A stretch of DNA of 64,000 nt from Dysgonomonadaceae bacterium PH5-43 (GCA_029916745.1 JARXWK010000002.1:62001-126000), one strand, 5' to 3'. Shown: positions 18,531-28,745, counted from the stretch's first letter. The notes: generated by a model not told the origin, from the sequence alone. Translations and numbers: made by a program.

Positions 18531-19580
18531 TTATTCCAACACTAATTTACCTGTCTGTATTACCTGTTTATTATCAGATATTTTGTAGATATATATCCCT
18601 TTGCTTAATCCTTGATAGCTTATAGATTGAGGGTGATAGAGAATGTTTTCCTGTAAAGCTGTTTGACCTTGTAGGTTAAGTATTTCAAAAGATAGTGGTA
18701 CTTTGCCCGAGATAATATTTATCGTTGAGTTGTTCTTGTTTGGTAGTATTGTTATTGATGGTATTTCTATATCACTAACAGATTGTCCTTTTGGGGGCTT
18801 ACCATCACAAAAGCAATCACCAAATTCGTTGTCGTTATAAATAACTTCGTCGCCTTGTTTAAAACAAGCAAGTTTGAAGTAAGGTATATAACATATCGGG
18901 AAACTATAAATTTCCCAAAAAAGTCCAGTATTACTTCCTATGCCTTCTATCCAAATAACATTATGATTTATCGCATTAGATTCATAATGTCTCACGTGTA
19001 ATTCTTTACCATACAATGTGTATTCAACGTTTAAGACTTCAGTGTCAATCACACCGTATCCCTCTTCTATCATTCCAACATAATCATATACACTTAAACC
19101 ATAATCATTACATTTATAATACAGAACGTTATTCCGAGTGAATCTATCGCCTTTCTCTTTTGAAAAATCGTATAAAATATATTCGTCAGTATATGGTAAG
19201 CCGTAAGGATTGCCAATGCCTCGTGAATCATGAACTAAAAACCATACTTTTTGATTTTCTTCTCTGAAGCCTCCTACATAAAAGTCGTTATGGTCTATGT
19301 TTAGAGTTGAGTCGTTAAGTAGATATAGTTTGCTATATTTTTTCTCGTTAATAATTGTATCTCCAACTAAGCCATACATAAATTGATGGGAGGGACGACC
19401 TGGTTTGCCTGATTGATAAGAATATTCTTGTACCACCCATATTGCACTATCCTTAGGGAATGGTTTGTATTCTCGTTCCTCTGTTTCTATTACAGGATTT
19501 TCATCACTATCCAACTCTTGCGAGTGGAGCAAGGCAGTGCTTATTAATAGCATTACTACAAAGTATACAAGCTTTTTCAT
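18531..19580 (-). CDS. Secreted protein with type IX secretion C-terminal sorting domain
   Basis: The 349-aa protein has a signal peptide ending LLHS before Gln-Glu. Its middle is of unknown function, with repeated aromatic-acidic segments and Cys residues (CFCDG near 255). The last 80 or so residues look like a type A T9SS sorting domain: SITILPNKNNSTINI, then PLSFEILNLQGQ, then SKGIYIYKISDNKQVIQTGKLVLE at the very end. Such domains direct export through the outer membrane by the type IX system and are then cleaved. The mature function is unknown. The gene stands alone. The gap to 20398 holds a dispersed repeat. Confidence 0.85.
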   Translation of the reverse strand: MKKLVYFVVMLLISTALLHSQELDSDENPVIETEEREYKPFPKDSAIWVVQEYSYQSGKPGRPSHQFMYGLVGDTIINEKKYSKLYLLNDSTLNIDHNDFYVGGFREENQKVWFLVHDSRGIGNPYGLPYTDEYILYDFSKEKGDRFTRNNVLYYKCNDYGLSVYDYVGMIEEGYGVIDTEVLNVEYTLYGKELHVRHYESNAINHNVIWIEGIGSNTGLFWEIYSFPICYIPYFKLACFKQGDEVIYNDNEFGDCFCDGKPPKGQSVSDIEIPSITILPNKNNSTINIISGKVPLSFEILNLQGQTALQENILYHPQSISYQGLSKGIYIYKISDNKQVIQTGKLVLE

Positions 19581-19790
19581 ATTTTCTATTTTTACTTGTT
19601 TATAAAAAAGAACTATTTATCTCAACACTCTACCTTTTTATTAAAATTTTCTAAGGTCTCATTTGCAAATTAATACATTTTATTTGTATAAAACAAATAA
19701 AAGTTAATAAATGTGTCAGTTTTTGTAACTATTCAGACCACCATTGGTTAGCGCTAACTTTTATCTTTGAGTTTTTAACTTTTAACTTTA

Positions 19791-20304
19791 CCTTATCCGA
19801 TTAGAATAAACAACCTCAAATACAGTACTTTATAAAACTCCAAAATAAAAGCTTCACTTAGGGTCGTCTCTCTACTAAGAGACCCCTCCTCTCTCTTAGT
19901 AGATAGGCGAGGTGTCTCTACTAAGAGAGACGGGGTGCTTTAAGTAGAAAGACGAGGTGGTTCTACTAAGAGCGGCATCGGGTATCTACTAAGAAACAAC
20001 TCGCCTATCTAATAAGAGCAACAAGGGGTATATAGTAACAACCAGCTCGCCCATCTACTGAGAGCGGCGAAGTGCTTCACAAGAGAGATAAAGCCGTCCA
20101 TTTGTCCACACGCTAACTTTTACGCTCTTCTCAGAGAGTTAAGGAATTACAGATAGTTGCTTATTGGGGCAGCTTGCTTGCACTCTTGCTCCGCTCTTAA
20201 GATTAAGCAAAGGGTCTATAATATCAAAATAATAGAAATAATAACAGTCTTGTAGAAATAAGTAAGTAGAGAAAATGTCGAGAATTTGGGCGAAATAGAA
20301 AAAG
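19791..20304 (+). repeat. Dispersed 0.5-kb non-coding repeat, copy A
   Basis: One of three related copies in the window. It opens with CCTTATCCGATTAGAATAAA, shared with copy C. A core starting GCTTCACTTAGGGTC (19851) leads into about nine imperfect units of about 23 bp with the core TCTACTAAGAG. A conserved unique block from about 20096 follows (CCGTCCATTTGTCCACACGC and ATTACAGATAGTTGC), then an AT-rich end with GAATTTGGGCGAAATAGAAA. There is no open frame. It lies between divergent genes. The rest of 19581-20398 is AT-rich, with a promoter at 20369. Confidence 0.88.
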
Positions 20305-20368
20305 TTTTATCGGACAGCAATATAATTAAATAAATCTCAATTACTGCCTTACATCAAAGATTGTTTTG

Positions 20369-20376
20369 TAAATTTG
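20369..20376 (+). promoter_or_regulatory. Promoter -7 element for the acyltransferase-nitrilase pair
   Basis: TAAATTTG matches TAnnTTTG and ends 22 bp before the ATG at 20399. It lies just outside dispersed repeat copy A. Confidence 0.5.
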
Positions 20377-20398
20377 CATTCAAATCAATAAAGATATA

Positions 20399-20938
20399 AT
20401 GAAGAAGATTTATTCGTTTTTATTAAAACTGTTAGGTTGGACGTATGAATTAGCTGCTCCTATACCTCCTAAATGTGTTATTTGTGTAGCTCCCCATACA
20501 AGTAACTGGGATTTTGTGATAGGAATGATATTCTATAAATCAATAGGGGGCAATCCTCATTTCTTAATGAAAAAGAGTTGGTTTGTTTTTCCTTTGAATT
20601 ATATCTTTAGAGCTTTTGGTGGTTTTCCTATTGATAGGTCTAAAAATAGTTCGATGACAGACCAAATGGCAGAAGAGTTTAATAGACAAGAAAGTTTTCA
20701 GTTGGCTATAACTCCTGAAGGTACAAGAAAAAAGAACTCTAATTGGAAAACTGGGTTTTATTATATTGCCACTCATGCTAAAGTACCCATCGCCTTAGCT
20801 TCTCTCGATTATTCTATAAAAAAAATAAGATTGATAGAAAACTTTATCCCGACAGGTGATGTAGATAAAGATATGGATTATATCAAGCTTCAATATAAAG
20901 GTGTTTTGGGTAAATATCCTGATAAATTCTCTATGTAA
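20399..20938 (+). CDS. Lysophospholipid acyltransferase-family protein (PlsC-like)
   Basis: The 179-aa protein carries the acyltransferase motifs in order: PHTSNWDF at about 33-40 (the catalytic HX4D box), GGFPIDRSKNSS near 74-85, and AITPEGTRKK near 100-109. It is shorter than classic PlsC and has no strong membrane helix, like the short acyltransferases of Bacteroidota. It would transfer an acyl chain to a lysolipid at the inner membrane, but the exact substrate is unknown. The nitrilase-family gene starts 4 bp after its stop. Confidence 0.82.
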   Translation: MKKIYSFLLKLLGWTYELAAPIPPKCVICVAPHTSNWDFVIGMIFYKSIGGNPHFLMKKSWFVFPLNYIFRAFGGFPIDRSKNSSMTDQMAEEFNRQESFQLAITPEGTRKKNSNWKTGFYYIATHAKVPIALASLDYSIKKIRLIENFIPTGDVDKDMDYIKLQYKGVLGKYPDKFSM

Positions 20939-20942
20939 AACA

Positions 20943-21725
20943 ATGAAAGAATTAAGGGTTAGTTGTGTTCAGTCGAGTATAGAGTGGGAAGATAAACTAC
21001 GGAATCTTACACACTTTTATTCTCTTATCTCTCAGCTTAAAGGTAAATCTGATGTGGTGGTATTGCCCGAAACTTTTACCACAGGTTTTTCAATGAAGGC
21101 TTCTCATTTGGCAGAAACTATAGAGGAGGATACGATTAAAACAATAAAAAGCTGGGCGCAAGAGTTCGGTTTTGCTATTGCTGGAAGTTTTATTTCTAAA
21201 GAAGATAACAACACCTTATATAATAAAGCATTTTTTGTAACTCCCGAAGGAGATACTTATTTCTATAATAAGCGTCATTTGTTTAGAATGGGAGAGGAAA
21301 ACAAAGTCTTTTCTCCTGGAGATACATATTCTATAATAAATTACAAAGGTTGGAACATAAGGCTAATAGTTTGTTACGACTTACGTTTCCCTGTTTGGAT
21401 AAGAAATAAAAATAACGAATACGATTTGTTAATCTGTGTTGCTAATTGGCCTAAAGCCCGAGCGAAAGTTTGGTCAAGCCTTCTTGTTGCTCGTGCTATA
21501 GAAAATCTATGTTATGTTTGTGGTGTAAACAGGGTGGGTGAAGATGGTAATGGATTAAAGTATCAAGGCGATTCTCTTATTATAGATTACAAAGGAAATG
21601 CTTTAGCAGAAGCTATTAACGATGAAGAAAGCTTATTGACTGTTTCTGTAAATAAAGATAAACTTAACGATTTCAGAGAAAAATTCCCAGCCTGGAAAGA
21701 TGCCGACGATTTTACAGTTTTGTGA
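20943..21725 (+). CDS. Nitrilase-superfamily omega-amidase (YafV/Nit2-like)
   Basis: The 260-aa protein has the nitrilase catalytic triad: Glu in VLPETFTTGFSM (about 44), Lys in FYNKRHLF (about 112) and Cys in RLIVCYDLRFP (about 145). The CYDLRFP form and the short length match YafV and Nit2 omega-amidases, which hydrolyse alpha-ketoglutaramate or alpha-ketosuccinamate in methionine salvage repair. An in-frame ATG at 20901 overlaps the upstream gene, and MKELRVSCVQSS at 20943 is the standard family start. The gene is cotranscribed with the acyltransferase. Confidence 0.85.
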   Translation: MKELRVSCVQSSIEWEDKLRNLTHFYSLISQLKGKSDVVVLPETFTTGFSMKASHLAETIEEDTIKTIKSWAQEFGFAIAGSFISKEDNNTLYNKAFFVTPEGDTYFYNKRHLFRMGEENKVFSPGDTYSIINYKGWNIRLIVCYDLRFPVWIRNKNNEYDLLICVANWPKARAKVWSSLLVARAIENLCYVCGVNRVGEDGNGLKYQGDSLIIDYKGNALAEAINDEESLLTVSVNKDKLNDFREKFPAWKDADDFTVL

Positions 21726-21759
21726 ATAATTTGCAAACTTTGGTATTGTTCGGATTGTC

Positions 21760-22290
21760 CTATCTCGATTGTAGTTTATTGAAAAACTCCCAGATAATAA
21801 TTCCAGAAGTAACAGAAACGTTGAGTGAGTGCTTAGTTCCAAACTGAGGAATTTCTATACAAATATCACAATTATTCATAGCTTCTTGGTCAACACCTTT
21901 TACTTCGTTGCCCAAGATAACAGCATAAGCTTGTTCTGTTAGGTTTAACTCATTAAGCATAATACTATTTTCGGCTTGCTCTATTGCCGCTATACAATAT
22001 CCTTGCTCTTTTAGTTCTTTTATGGCATCTAATGTGTTGTTGAAGTATTTCCACTCAACTGTGTTTTCTGCTCCCAAGGCTGTTTTGTGTATTTCTGCAT
22101 GAGGAGGAGTAGCAGTTATTCCGCATAAATACACCGCTTTAACTAAAAAAGCATCAGATGTGCGAAATACAGAACCTACATTGTGTAAACTTCTTACATT
22201 ATCAAGAACAATAACTAATGGAATTTTCTTCGTTTCCTTAAACTCTTCTGTGCTAATGCGTTTTAATTCTAATGTTTTTAGTTTTCTCAT
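21760..22290 (-). CDS. TrmH/SpoU-family RNA 2'-O-methyltransferase
   Basis: The 176-aa protein contains the three SPOUT motifs: NVGSVFRTSDAF (about 37-48), ILGNEVKGVDQ (about 125-135) and the C-terminal HSLNVSVTSGIIIWEF. The deep trefoil knot formed by motifs 2 and 3 binds S-adenosylmethionine. It lacks the long N-terminal substrate-binding domain of RlmB, so it resembles TrmL/TrmH-type tRNA enzymes. The target nucleotide cannot be told from sequence. Its ATG overlaps the sufE stop by 4 bp, the last step of a five-gene operon led by gyrB. Confidence 0.85.
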   Translation of the reverse strand: MRKLKTLELKRISTEEFKETKKIPLVIVLDNVRSLHNVGSVFRTSDAFLVKAVYLCGITATPPHAEIHKTALGAENTVEWKYFNNTLDAIKELKEQGYCIAAIEQAENSIMLNELNLTEQAYAVILGNEVKGVDQEAMNNCDICIEIPQFGTKHSLNVSVTSGIIIWEFFNKLQSR

Positions 22291-22715
22291 TTTGTTTCTT
22301 GTGATTTGAATACTAAAGCATATAGTTTCATCTGTTTAAGCATCGATACTAATCCGTTGGAGCGAGTAGGGGAAAGGTGTTCTTTTAATCCTATCTTTTC
22401 AATAAAGTATAAATCGTTTGATAATATTTCTTCAGGAGTATGTCCTGAAAGTACTTTTATTAAAAGAGATACTATTCCCTTTACTATAACCGCATCGCTA
22501 TCTCCCTTGTATATAACTTTTCCATCTTCGTAATCGGCTTGTAACCAAACTCTACTTTGACAACCTTCTATAAGATTGTTAGATGTTTTGTGTTCGGCAG
22601 CCAGTGTTGGTAAGTCATTTCCCATTTCTATTATTAGGGCGTATTTATCCATCCAGTCGTCAAATGCTGAAAACTCTTCTATTATATCGTCTTGTATTTG
22701 ATTTATTGTTTTCAT
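22287..22715 (-). CDS. sufE: Cysteine desulfuration protein SufE
   Basis: The 142-aa protein fits SufE in length and pattern, with the sulfur-acceptor Cys in LIEGCQSRVWL at about residue 52. SufE takes sulfur from the desulfurase SufS and passes it to the SufBCD scaffold for Fe-S cluster assembly. The other suf genes are not in the window. It lies between the glutaminyl cyclase-like gene (9 bp upstream) and a TrmH-type gene that overlaps its end. Confidence 0.9.
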   Translation of the reverse strand: MKTINQIQDDIIEEFSAFDDWMDKYALIIEMGNDLPTLAAEHKTSNNLIEGCQSRVWLQADYEDGKVIYKGDSDAVIVKGIVSLLIKVLSGHTPEEILSNDLYFIEKIGLKEHLSPTRSNGLVSMLKQMKLYALVFKSQETK

Positions 22716-22724
22716 ATCTGTAAT

Positions 22725-23705
22725 TTATTTTTCGTTATAAATTATATGGGTTATTGTTTCTCCTACCGCTTTTATTGTTTCTTTGCTTACGGCGTCCATA
22801 TTATCATCAACTGTATGCCAATAGCTACCAAATCCATTTTGACTATTTGGGTCAGATTGAATAATATCTATACATGGGATTTTTCTTATTTGATTAACGG
22901 GAACGTGGTCGTCTTCTATGCTGCCACCATATTTATTTACAAAGTATTCTTCGTATCCTAATTCGTGAGCTTTTTGCCATACTTTTTTAACAATGTCGGA
23001 AGCATAATACATAGATACTGTTTCTTTGTAGAAACGAGCGTTTTTAGCACTTGCCATATCTAAAAGAATACCATACTTTGCGGTATAGCCTTGTGTGTGA
23101 GGATTTGCAGCCCAATACTTAGAGCCTAAACACCAACCTCCTTCATATTTGTTTTCAAATTTAGGAACACCCCAATCTTCGGCATCAAATAAAATAATGT
23201 CAACGCCAATTGTAGGATTGTTTATTCCTATTTGTCGGGCAATTTCCATTAATATACCACAAGAACCTGCGCTGTCATTAGCTCCGTCGATAGGAGTTTT
23301 ATGATTATCAGGGTTTGAGTCGTGGTCGGCAAACGGACGAGAATCCCAGTGTGCACAAAGTAATATTCTATTCTTATTCTCAAGATTAAAAGAAGCTATA
23401 ATGTTTTTTGCTTCTAACGCGATATTATCATAAGTTCTTAAAGTCGCATCTTGCTCTATTACTTCAGCTCCAAATTTCTTAAATTCAGAAATGAAGTAGT
23501 TGGCACAAGCTTTATGAGCTTTAGAGTTCGGTACTCTTGGTCCGAAAGCGACTTGCTGAGCTGTGTAATTATAAGCACTGTCGGCATTAAACGTTGGAAT
23601 ACAGTTGTTTGTAACTTCCATTTTAACTTCAGTATTTTGTTTTGTTTCTTTATTGCAAGAAACCATAGCTATGAATAAGCATATAATTAGAAATGTTTTT
23701 TGCAT
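22725..23705 (-). CDS. Glutaminyl-peptide cyclotransferase-like M28 protein, lipoprotein
   Basis: The 326-aa protein has a lipoprotein signal peptide (IAMVSC). The M28 fold zinc ligands are visible in LLCAHWDSRPFADHD, DGANDSAGS and ILFDAEDWG, with a later His in EDDHVPVN. The combination SRPFADHD and FDAEDWG is characteristic of glutaminyl cyclases rather than aminopeptidases. It would convert N-terminal Gln of exported proteins to pyroglutamate in the periplasm. The start at 23705 (MQKTFLIIC) gives a clean signal peptide; an upstream ATG adds nine charged residues. It follows the dipeptidase fusion by 4 bp. Confidence 0.85.
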   Translation of the reverse strand: MQKTFLIICLFIAMVSCNKETKQNTEVKMEVTNNCIPTFNADSAYNYTAQQVAFGPRVPNSKAHKACANYFISEFKKFGAEVIEQDATLRTYDNIALEAKNIIASFNLENKNRILLCAHWDSRPFADHDSNPDNHKTPIDGANDSAGSCGILMEIARQIGINNPTIGVDIILFDAEDWGVPKFENKYEGGWCLGSKYWAANPHTQGYTAKYGILLDMASAKNARFYKETVSMYYASDIVKKVWQKAHELGYEEYFVNKYGGSIEDDHVPVNQIRKIPCIDIIQSDPNSQNGFGSYWHTVDDNMDAVSKETIKAVGETITHIIYNEK

Positions 23706-23709
23706 ATCG

Positions 23710-25458
23710 TTATTTTTTGTTTTTCTGAACAATATCCATTACTCGCATTAAGTTACCACCCCAAATTTTAGCAATGTCTTCTTCCGAATAACCTCGTCTA
23801 AGTAATTCAATGGTTATTTTAGGCATTCCGCTTATTGTCTGTATATCTGTTAGGCTTCCGCCTCCATCAAAGTCAGAGCCTATCCCCACGTGGTCTATTC
23901 CTACAGTTTTCACTATATGGTCGATGTGATCTGCGGCATCTTTAGCTTGAGCTTTGTCGTCGTTTCTTAAGAAATAAGAATAAAGACAGACTTGTATAAC
24001 GCCTCCTTTTTCTGCTATTGCAGACATTAATGAGTCGGAAATGTTACGAGGGTGATTTCTCAAAGCTTTAGCAGACGAGTGAGAAGCAATTACGGGGTAT
24101 TCGCTTACTTCCAATACATCGAAAGATGTTTTTTCTGATGTGTGAGAAATGTCAACCATTATTCCTAAGCGGTTCATTTCTTTAACCACTTGCTTTCCGT
24201 AGTCGCTTAATCCGTTATGTTTAGAATTGCTTTTACTTGCTGAGTCGCAGATGTCATTGTCTCCATTGTGGCATAAGGTAATGTATGAAATGCCCATATC
24301 TGCAAATTTCTTAATGTTCTGAATTTCTGTGCCGATGCCATAACCATTTTCAATACCCAAGAATATAGCTTTCTTACCCTCTTTCTTTAATCGTTTTACA
24401 TCATCACTTGTTTTAGCTATTTCAGCTATATCTTTGTTGTTGTTAACTTGAGAGGTTATTTCGTTTAGTATCGACTCTGTTTTGTCGACAGCTTTTTGAG
24501 TAGAAGATTTATTAAGTGAGCCTTGCTTTATATATGCAACCATAAATACGGCATCAATTAGTCCCTCTTGCATCTTAGGAATATCAACCTTGATTTGATA
24601 TTTCACAATTTCGTCTTCGTCTTCAACTCCTAAATCTTTAGGATTAACGTTTATTGCTCCGTTGTTTTCGCCCAAGTTAATACCGTATTTGAAGTATAAA
24701 GGAGTATCGCAATGCGAATCTATTGTAATTATTTGTTTATGGATTTTTTTAGCAAGATGATAAAGTTCAGCTTCTCCAATAAGATTAGAAAATAGAGGAC
24801 GCATAGAGTCGTTATCTGTAAGAGCCATATTTTCGGGGTGCCATTGAACGCCTATTATAGCTTTACCTTCGTTAGATTCTATAGCCTCATTAAGACCGTC
24901 TTTGGAAGATGCAGATTCTATAAATCCAGAAGCAATATCTTTGCAAGCTTGATGATGAAAAGTATTTGTTTCTATTTCATCAGTTTGCATAATATCAAAT
25001 AGCTTTGATGTGAGATTGATTTTTATCTGATGAGTAGCAATGTTTCGGGCTTCAGACTGGCTGTGATTTATAGTAGATTCGGGGATTTGAGAAGGTATGT
25101 CTTGAATGATATTTCCTCCAAAGGCAATGTTTAAGACCTGATGTCCTCTGCAAATTCCTAATATTGGAATATTCATTTCGGAAGCCTTTCGAGCTAAATA
25201 AATATCGTAGTTATCTCTTTCCAAGTCAAATGAATCAACGGAAGGGTGAAGCTCTTCATTGAAAAAAGAAGAATGAATATCTCCACCTCCAGAAAGGATT
25301 AATCCATCAATGTTAGATAAAATTTCATTCAACACCTCTTCACTGTTGGTCAGGGGTATCAAAACAGGAGACCCTCCTGCTTTAATAACAGCATTTGAGT
25401 ATGCGTTAGAAATGCAGGAGAGTCCGTCTTTGTGATTGACTGATAAGCCAATAAGCAT
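23710..25458 (-). CDS. Fusion of class I glutamine amidotransferase-like hydrolase (C26) and M19 dipeptidase
   Basis: The 582-aa protein joins two hydrolases. Residues 1 to about 235 are a peptidase C26 / PuuD-like domain with GICRGHQ (Cys103) and the His-x-Glu of VQWHPEN. Residues from about 245 are a membrane-dipeptidase (M19) domain with the metal motif IDSHCDTP and later ISHTS, ASHSSAKALRNHPRN and GSDFDGGG. C26 enzymes cleave gamma-glutamyl bonds and M19 enzymes dipeptides, so the fusion could complete breakdown of gamma-glutamyl peptides. The start at 25458, 1 bp after the gyrB stop, gives MLIGLSVNHK, the usual C26 beginning. Confidence 0.85.
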   Translation of the reverse strand: MLIGLSVNHKDGLSCISNAYSNAVIKAGGSPVLIPLTNSEEVLNEILSNIDGLILSGGGDIHSSFFNEELHPSVDSFDLERDNYDIYLARKASEMNIPILGICRGHQVLNIAFGGNIIQDIPSQIPESTINHSQSEARNIATHQIKINLTSKLFDIMQTDEIETNTFHHQACKDIASGFIESASSKDGLNEAIESNEGKAIIGVQWHPENMALTDNDSMRPLFSNLIGEAELYHLAKKIHKQIITIDSHCDTPLYFKYGINLGENNGAINVNPKDLGVEDEDEIVKYQIKVDIPKMQEGLIDAVFMVAYIKQGSLNKSSTQKAVDKTESILNEITSQVNNNKDIAEIAKTSDDVKRLKKEGKKAIFLGIENGYGIGTEIQNIKKFADMGISYITLCHNGDNDICDSASKSNSKHNGLSDYGKQVVKEMNRLGIMVDISHTSEKTSFDVLEVSEYPVIASHSSAKALRNHPRNISDSLMSAIAEKGGVIQVCLYSYFLRNDDKAQAKDAADHIDHIVKTVGIDHVGIGSDFDGGGSLTDIQTISGMPKITIELLRRGYSEEDIAKIWGGNLMRVMDIVQKNKK

Positions 25459-25459
25459 A

Positions 25460-27415
<1,956 letters not shown>

Positions 27416-27456
27416 CTATAATAAATTTATTGTTGTTTTACTTTTGTTTCAGCAAA

Positions 27457-27464
27457 CAAAGATA
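27457..27464 (-). promoter_or_regulatory. Promoter -7 element for the gyrB operon
   Basis: TATCTTTG on the minus strand, 41 bp before the gyrB start, placed after the rpsT terminator. No good -33 match is visible. Confidence 0.5.
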
Positions 27465-27505
27465 CTAAAAAAATGGCATAAAATAAAGTATTGGTAAATA
27501 TTTAA

Positions 27506-27540
27506 AATAAAAAAAGCCAACCCGTAAAGAGTCGACTTTT
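27506..27540 (-). terminator. Intrinsic terminator downstream of rpsT
   Basis: On the minus strand AAAAGTCGAC (27540-27531) pairs with GTTGGCTTTT (27521-27512) over 10 bp, including two G-T pairs, with a 9-nt loop. A run of T follows. It separates rpsT from gyrB on the same strand. Confidence 0.75.
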
Positions 27541-27562
27541 ATTTATTTAAGAGTTGTGAATT

Positions 27563-27817
27563 TTAATTCAATTTATTGACATGAATTGACAATTTTGATT
27601 TTAAGTTAGATGCTTTGTTTTTGTGGATAACATTCTTTTTTGCTAATTTATCCAACATAGAGCTAACTTTTTGGTATAGTTCAGAAGCTGCAGTTTTGTC
27701 AGTTGTTCTGCGAAGAGTTCTTACAGCATTTCTTGCAGTTCTTGCATAGTATTTATTATGCAATCTTTTCTTTTCTGCTTGTCTTATTCTCTTTATAGAT
27801 GATTTGTGATTTGCCAT
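27563..27817 (-). CDS. rpsT: 30S ribosomal protein S20
   Basis: The 84-aa, Lys/Arg-rich protein begins [18 protein letters not shown], the standard S20 start, and has the usual helical repeat of basic residues through to the C-terminus. It binds 16S rRNA early in small-subunit assembly. It lies 38 bp after tRNA-Glu on the same strand with no promoter match between them, so the two are probably transcribed together and end at the hairpin at 27506-27540. Confidence 0.95.
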   Translation of the reverse strand: MANHKSSIKRIRQAEKKRLHNKYYARTARNAVRTLRRTTDKTAASELYQKVSSMLDKLAKKNVIHKNKASNLKSKLSIHVNKLN

Positions 27818-27855
27818 CTCTAATTAAATTCTTTTAATTTTTAATTTTTTATTTG

Positions 27856-27927
27856 TAGTCCATAGGGGAATCGAACCCCTCTTTCCAGAATGAAAATCTG
27901 GCGTCCTAACCGATAGACGAATGGACC
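27856..27927 (-). tRNA. tRNA-Glu (anticodon UUC)
   Basis: The minus strand folds as a 72-nt cloverleaf. The anticodon stem is CCAGA/TCTGG with loop TTTTCAT (anticodon TTC). The T-arm is AGGGG-TTCGATT-CCCCT. The acceptor starts GGTCCAT and ends ATGGACT with discriminator A, giving a G-T closing pair. CCA is not encoded. Confidence 0.95.
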
Positions 27928-27946
27928 TCGTTTCGTTTAGCGAGTG

Positions 27947-27977
27947 CAAAGATAGAGCTAATTTTTTAATCTCCAAA
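27947..27977 (-). promoter_or_regulatory. Promoter of tRNA-Glu (and probably rpsT)
   Basis: On the minus strand a -33 TTTG (27977-27974) and a -7 TATCTTTG (27954-27947) are 19 bp apart, 20 bp before the tRNA. A consensus-grade match. Confidence 0.75.
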
Positions 27978-28006
27978 ATATTTGCAACTTTTTTTTGAAA
28001 AAAATG

Positions 28007-28014
28007 TAACTTTG
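28007..28014 (+). promoter_or_regulatory. Promoter -7 element for recO
   Basis: TAACTTTG matches TAnnTTTG and ends only 5 bp before the recO ATG at 28020, with TTTG at 27981-27984 as a possible -33 at 22 bp. The mRNA should be leaderless or nearly so. Confidence 0.55.
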
Positions 28015-28019
28015 CACTT

Positions 28020-28745
28020 ATGTTACACAAAACTAAGGGGATTATTCTCTATAAAAACGATTATAACGACACTTATTCTATACTTCACGTATATACTGAA
28101 GAGTTTGGAATTGTGTCATACCTTACTTCACGCAGTAAAGGTAAAAAAACTAAGCTGAGTAGGTCTCTATTCCATCAAATGGCTGTTTTAGATCTTGAGG
28201 TAGAACATAAAAACAATAGAGAAATACAACGTCTTAAGGAGGCAAAGGTACATATTTCTTTTTCTTTTATGTTAGATAATCCAATAAAAAGCAGTATTTG
28301 TATATTTTTAGCCGAATTTATCAATAAAGTAGTGAAGGAATCGCACTCAAATAAACTTTTATTCGATTATGTAGTTCAATCTTTACAAGTTTTGGATTTG
28401 TTGGAAAAAGATTATGCAAATTTTCATTTGGTGTTTTTGATTAGACTTAGTCAGTTCTTAGGATTTTATCCCGATGCTACTACCTATAACAAAGGAATGT
28501 TTTTTGATATGCAAAACGGAGTATTCACACATTATAAACCTACGTATTCTTATTTTCTTAATCCCGACGAGAGTGCAAACTTTTATAATTTACTTAGAAT
28601 GGATTATAATAATATGTCTAAATTCAAGTTGTCGGGAAAAGAACGAAACGAAATTATTAAACGCATACTTGATTATTATCGTTTGCATTTGACTAATTTC
28701 TCCGAAATTAAATCGTTGGAAATCCTCCGTGAAGTTTTTGGCTAA
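28020..28745 (+). CDS. recO: DNA repair protein RecO
   Basis: The 241-aa protein begins MLHKTKGIILYKNDYNDTYSILHVYTEE, the conserved OB-fold start of RecO, and continues with a helical region (LDLLEKDYANFHLVFLIRLSQFLGFYPD). RecO works with RecR to load RecA on single-stranded DNA at gaps. The zinc-finger Cys residues of some RecO proteins are absent here. The start is fixed by the family alignment, which makes the near-leaderless transcript notable. The tRNA-Arg promoter overlaps its last codons. Confidence 0.88.
   Translation: MLHKTKGIILYKNDYNDTYSILHVYTEEFGIVSYLTSRSKGKKTKLSRSLFHQMAVLDLEVEHKNNREIQRLKEAKVHISFSFMLDNPIKSSICIFLAEFINKVVKESHSNKLLFDYVVQSLQVLDLLEKDYANFHLVFLIRLSQFLGFYPDATTYNKGMFFDMQNGVFTHYKPTYSYFLNPDESANFYNLLRMDYNNMSKFKLSGKERNEIIKRILDYYRLHLTNFSEIKSLEILREVFG

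Noticed and set aside
19851-20095. CRISPR array made of the 23-bp units
   Set aside because: The units are imperfect and directly adjacent with no spacers, there are no cas genes, and the same units occur in the same order in three separate copies.
27824-28030. Minus-strand frame of 68 codons
   Set aside because: It runs through the whole tRNA-Glu gene and its promoter.
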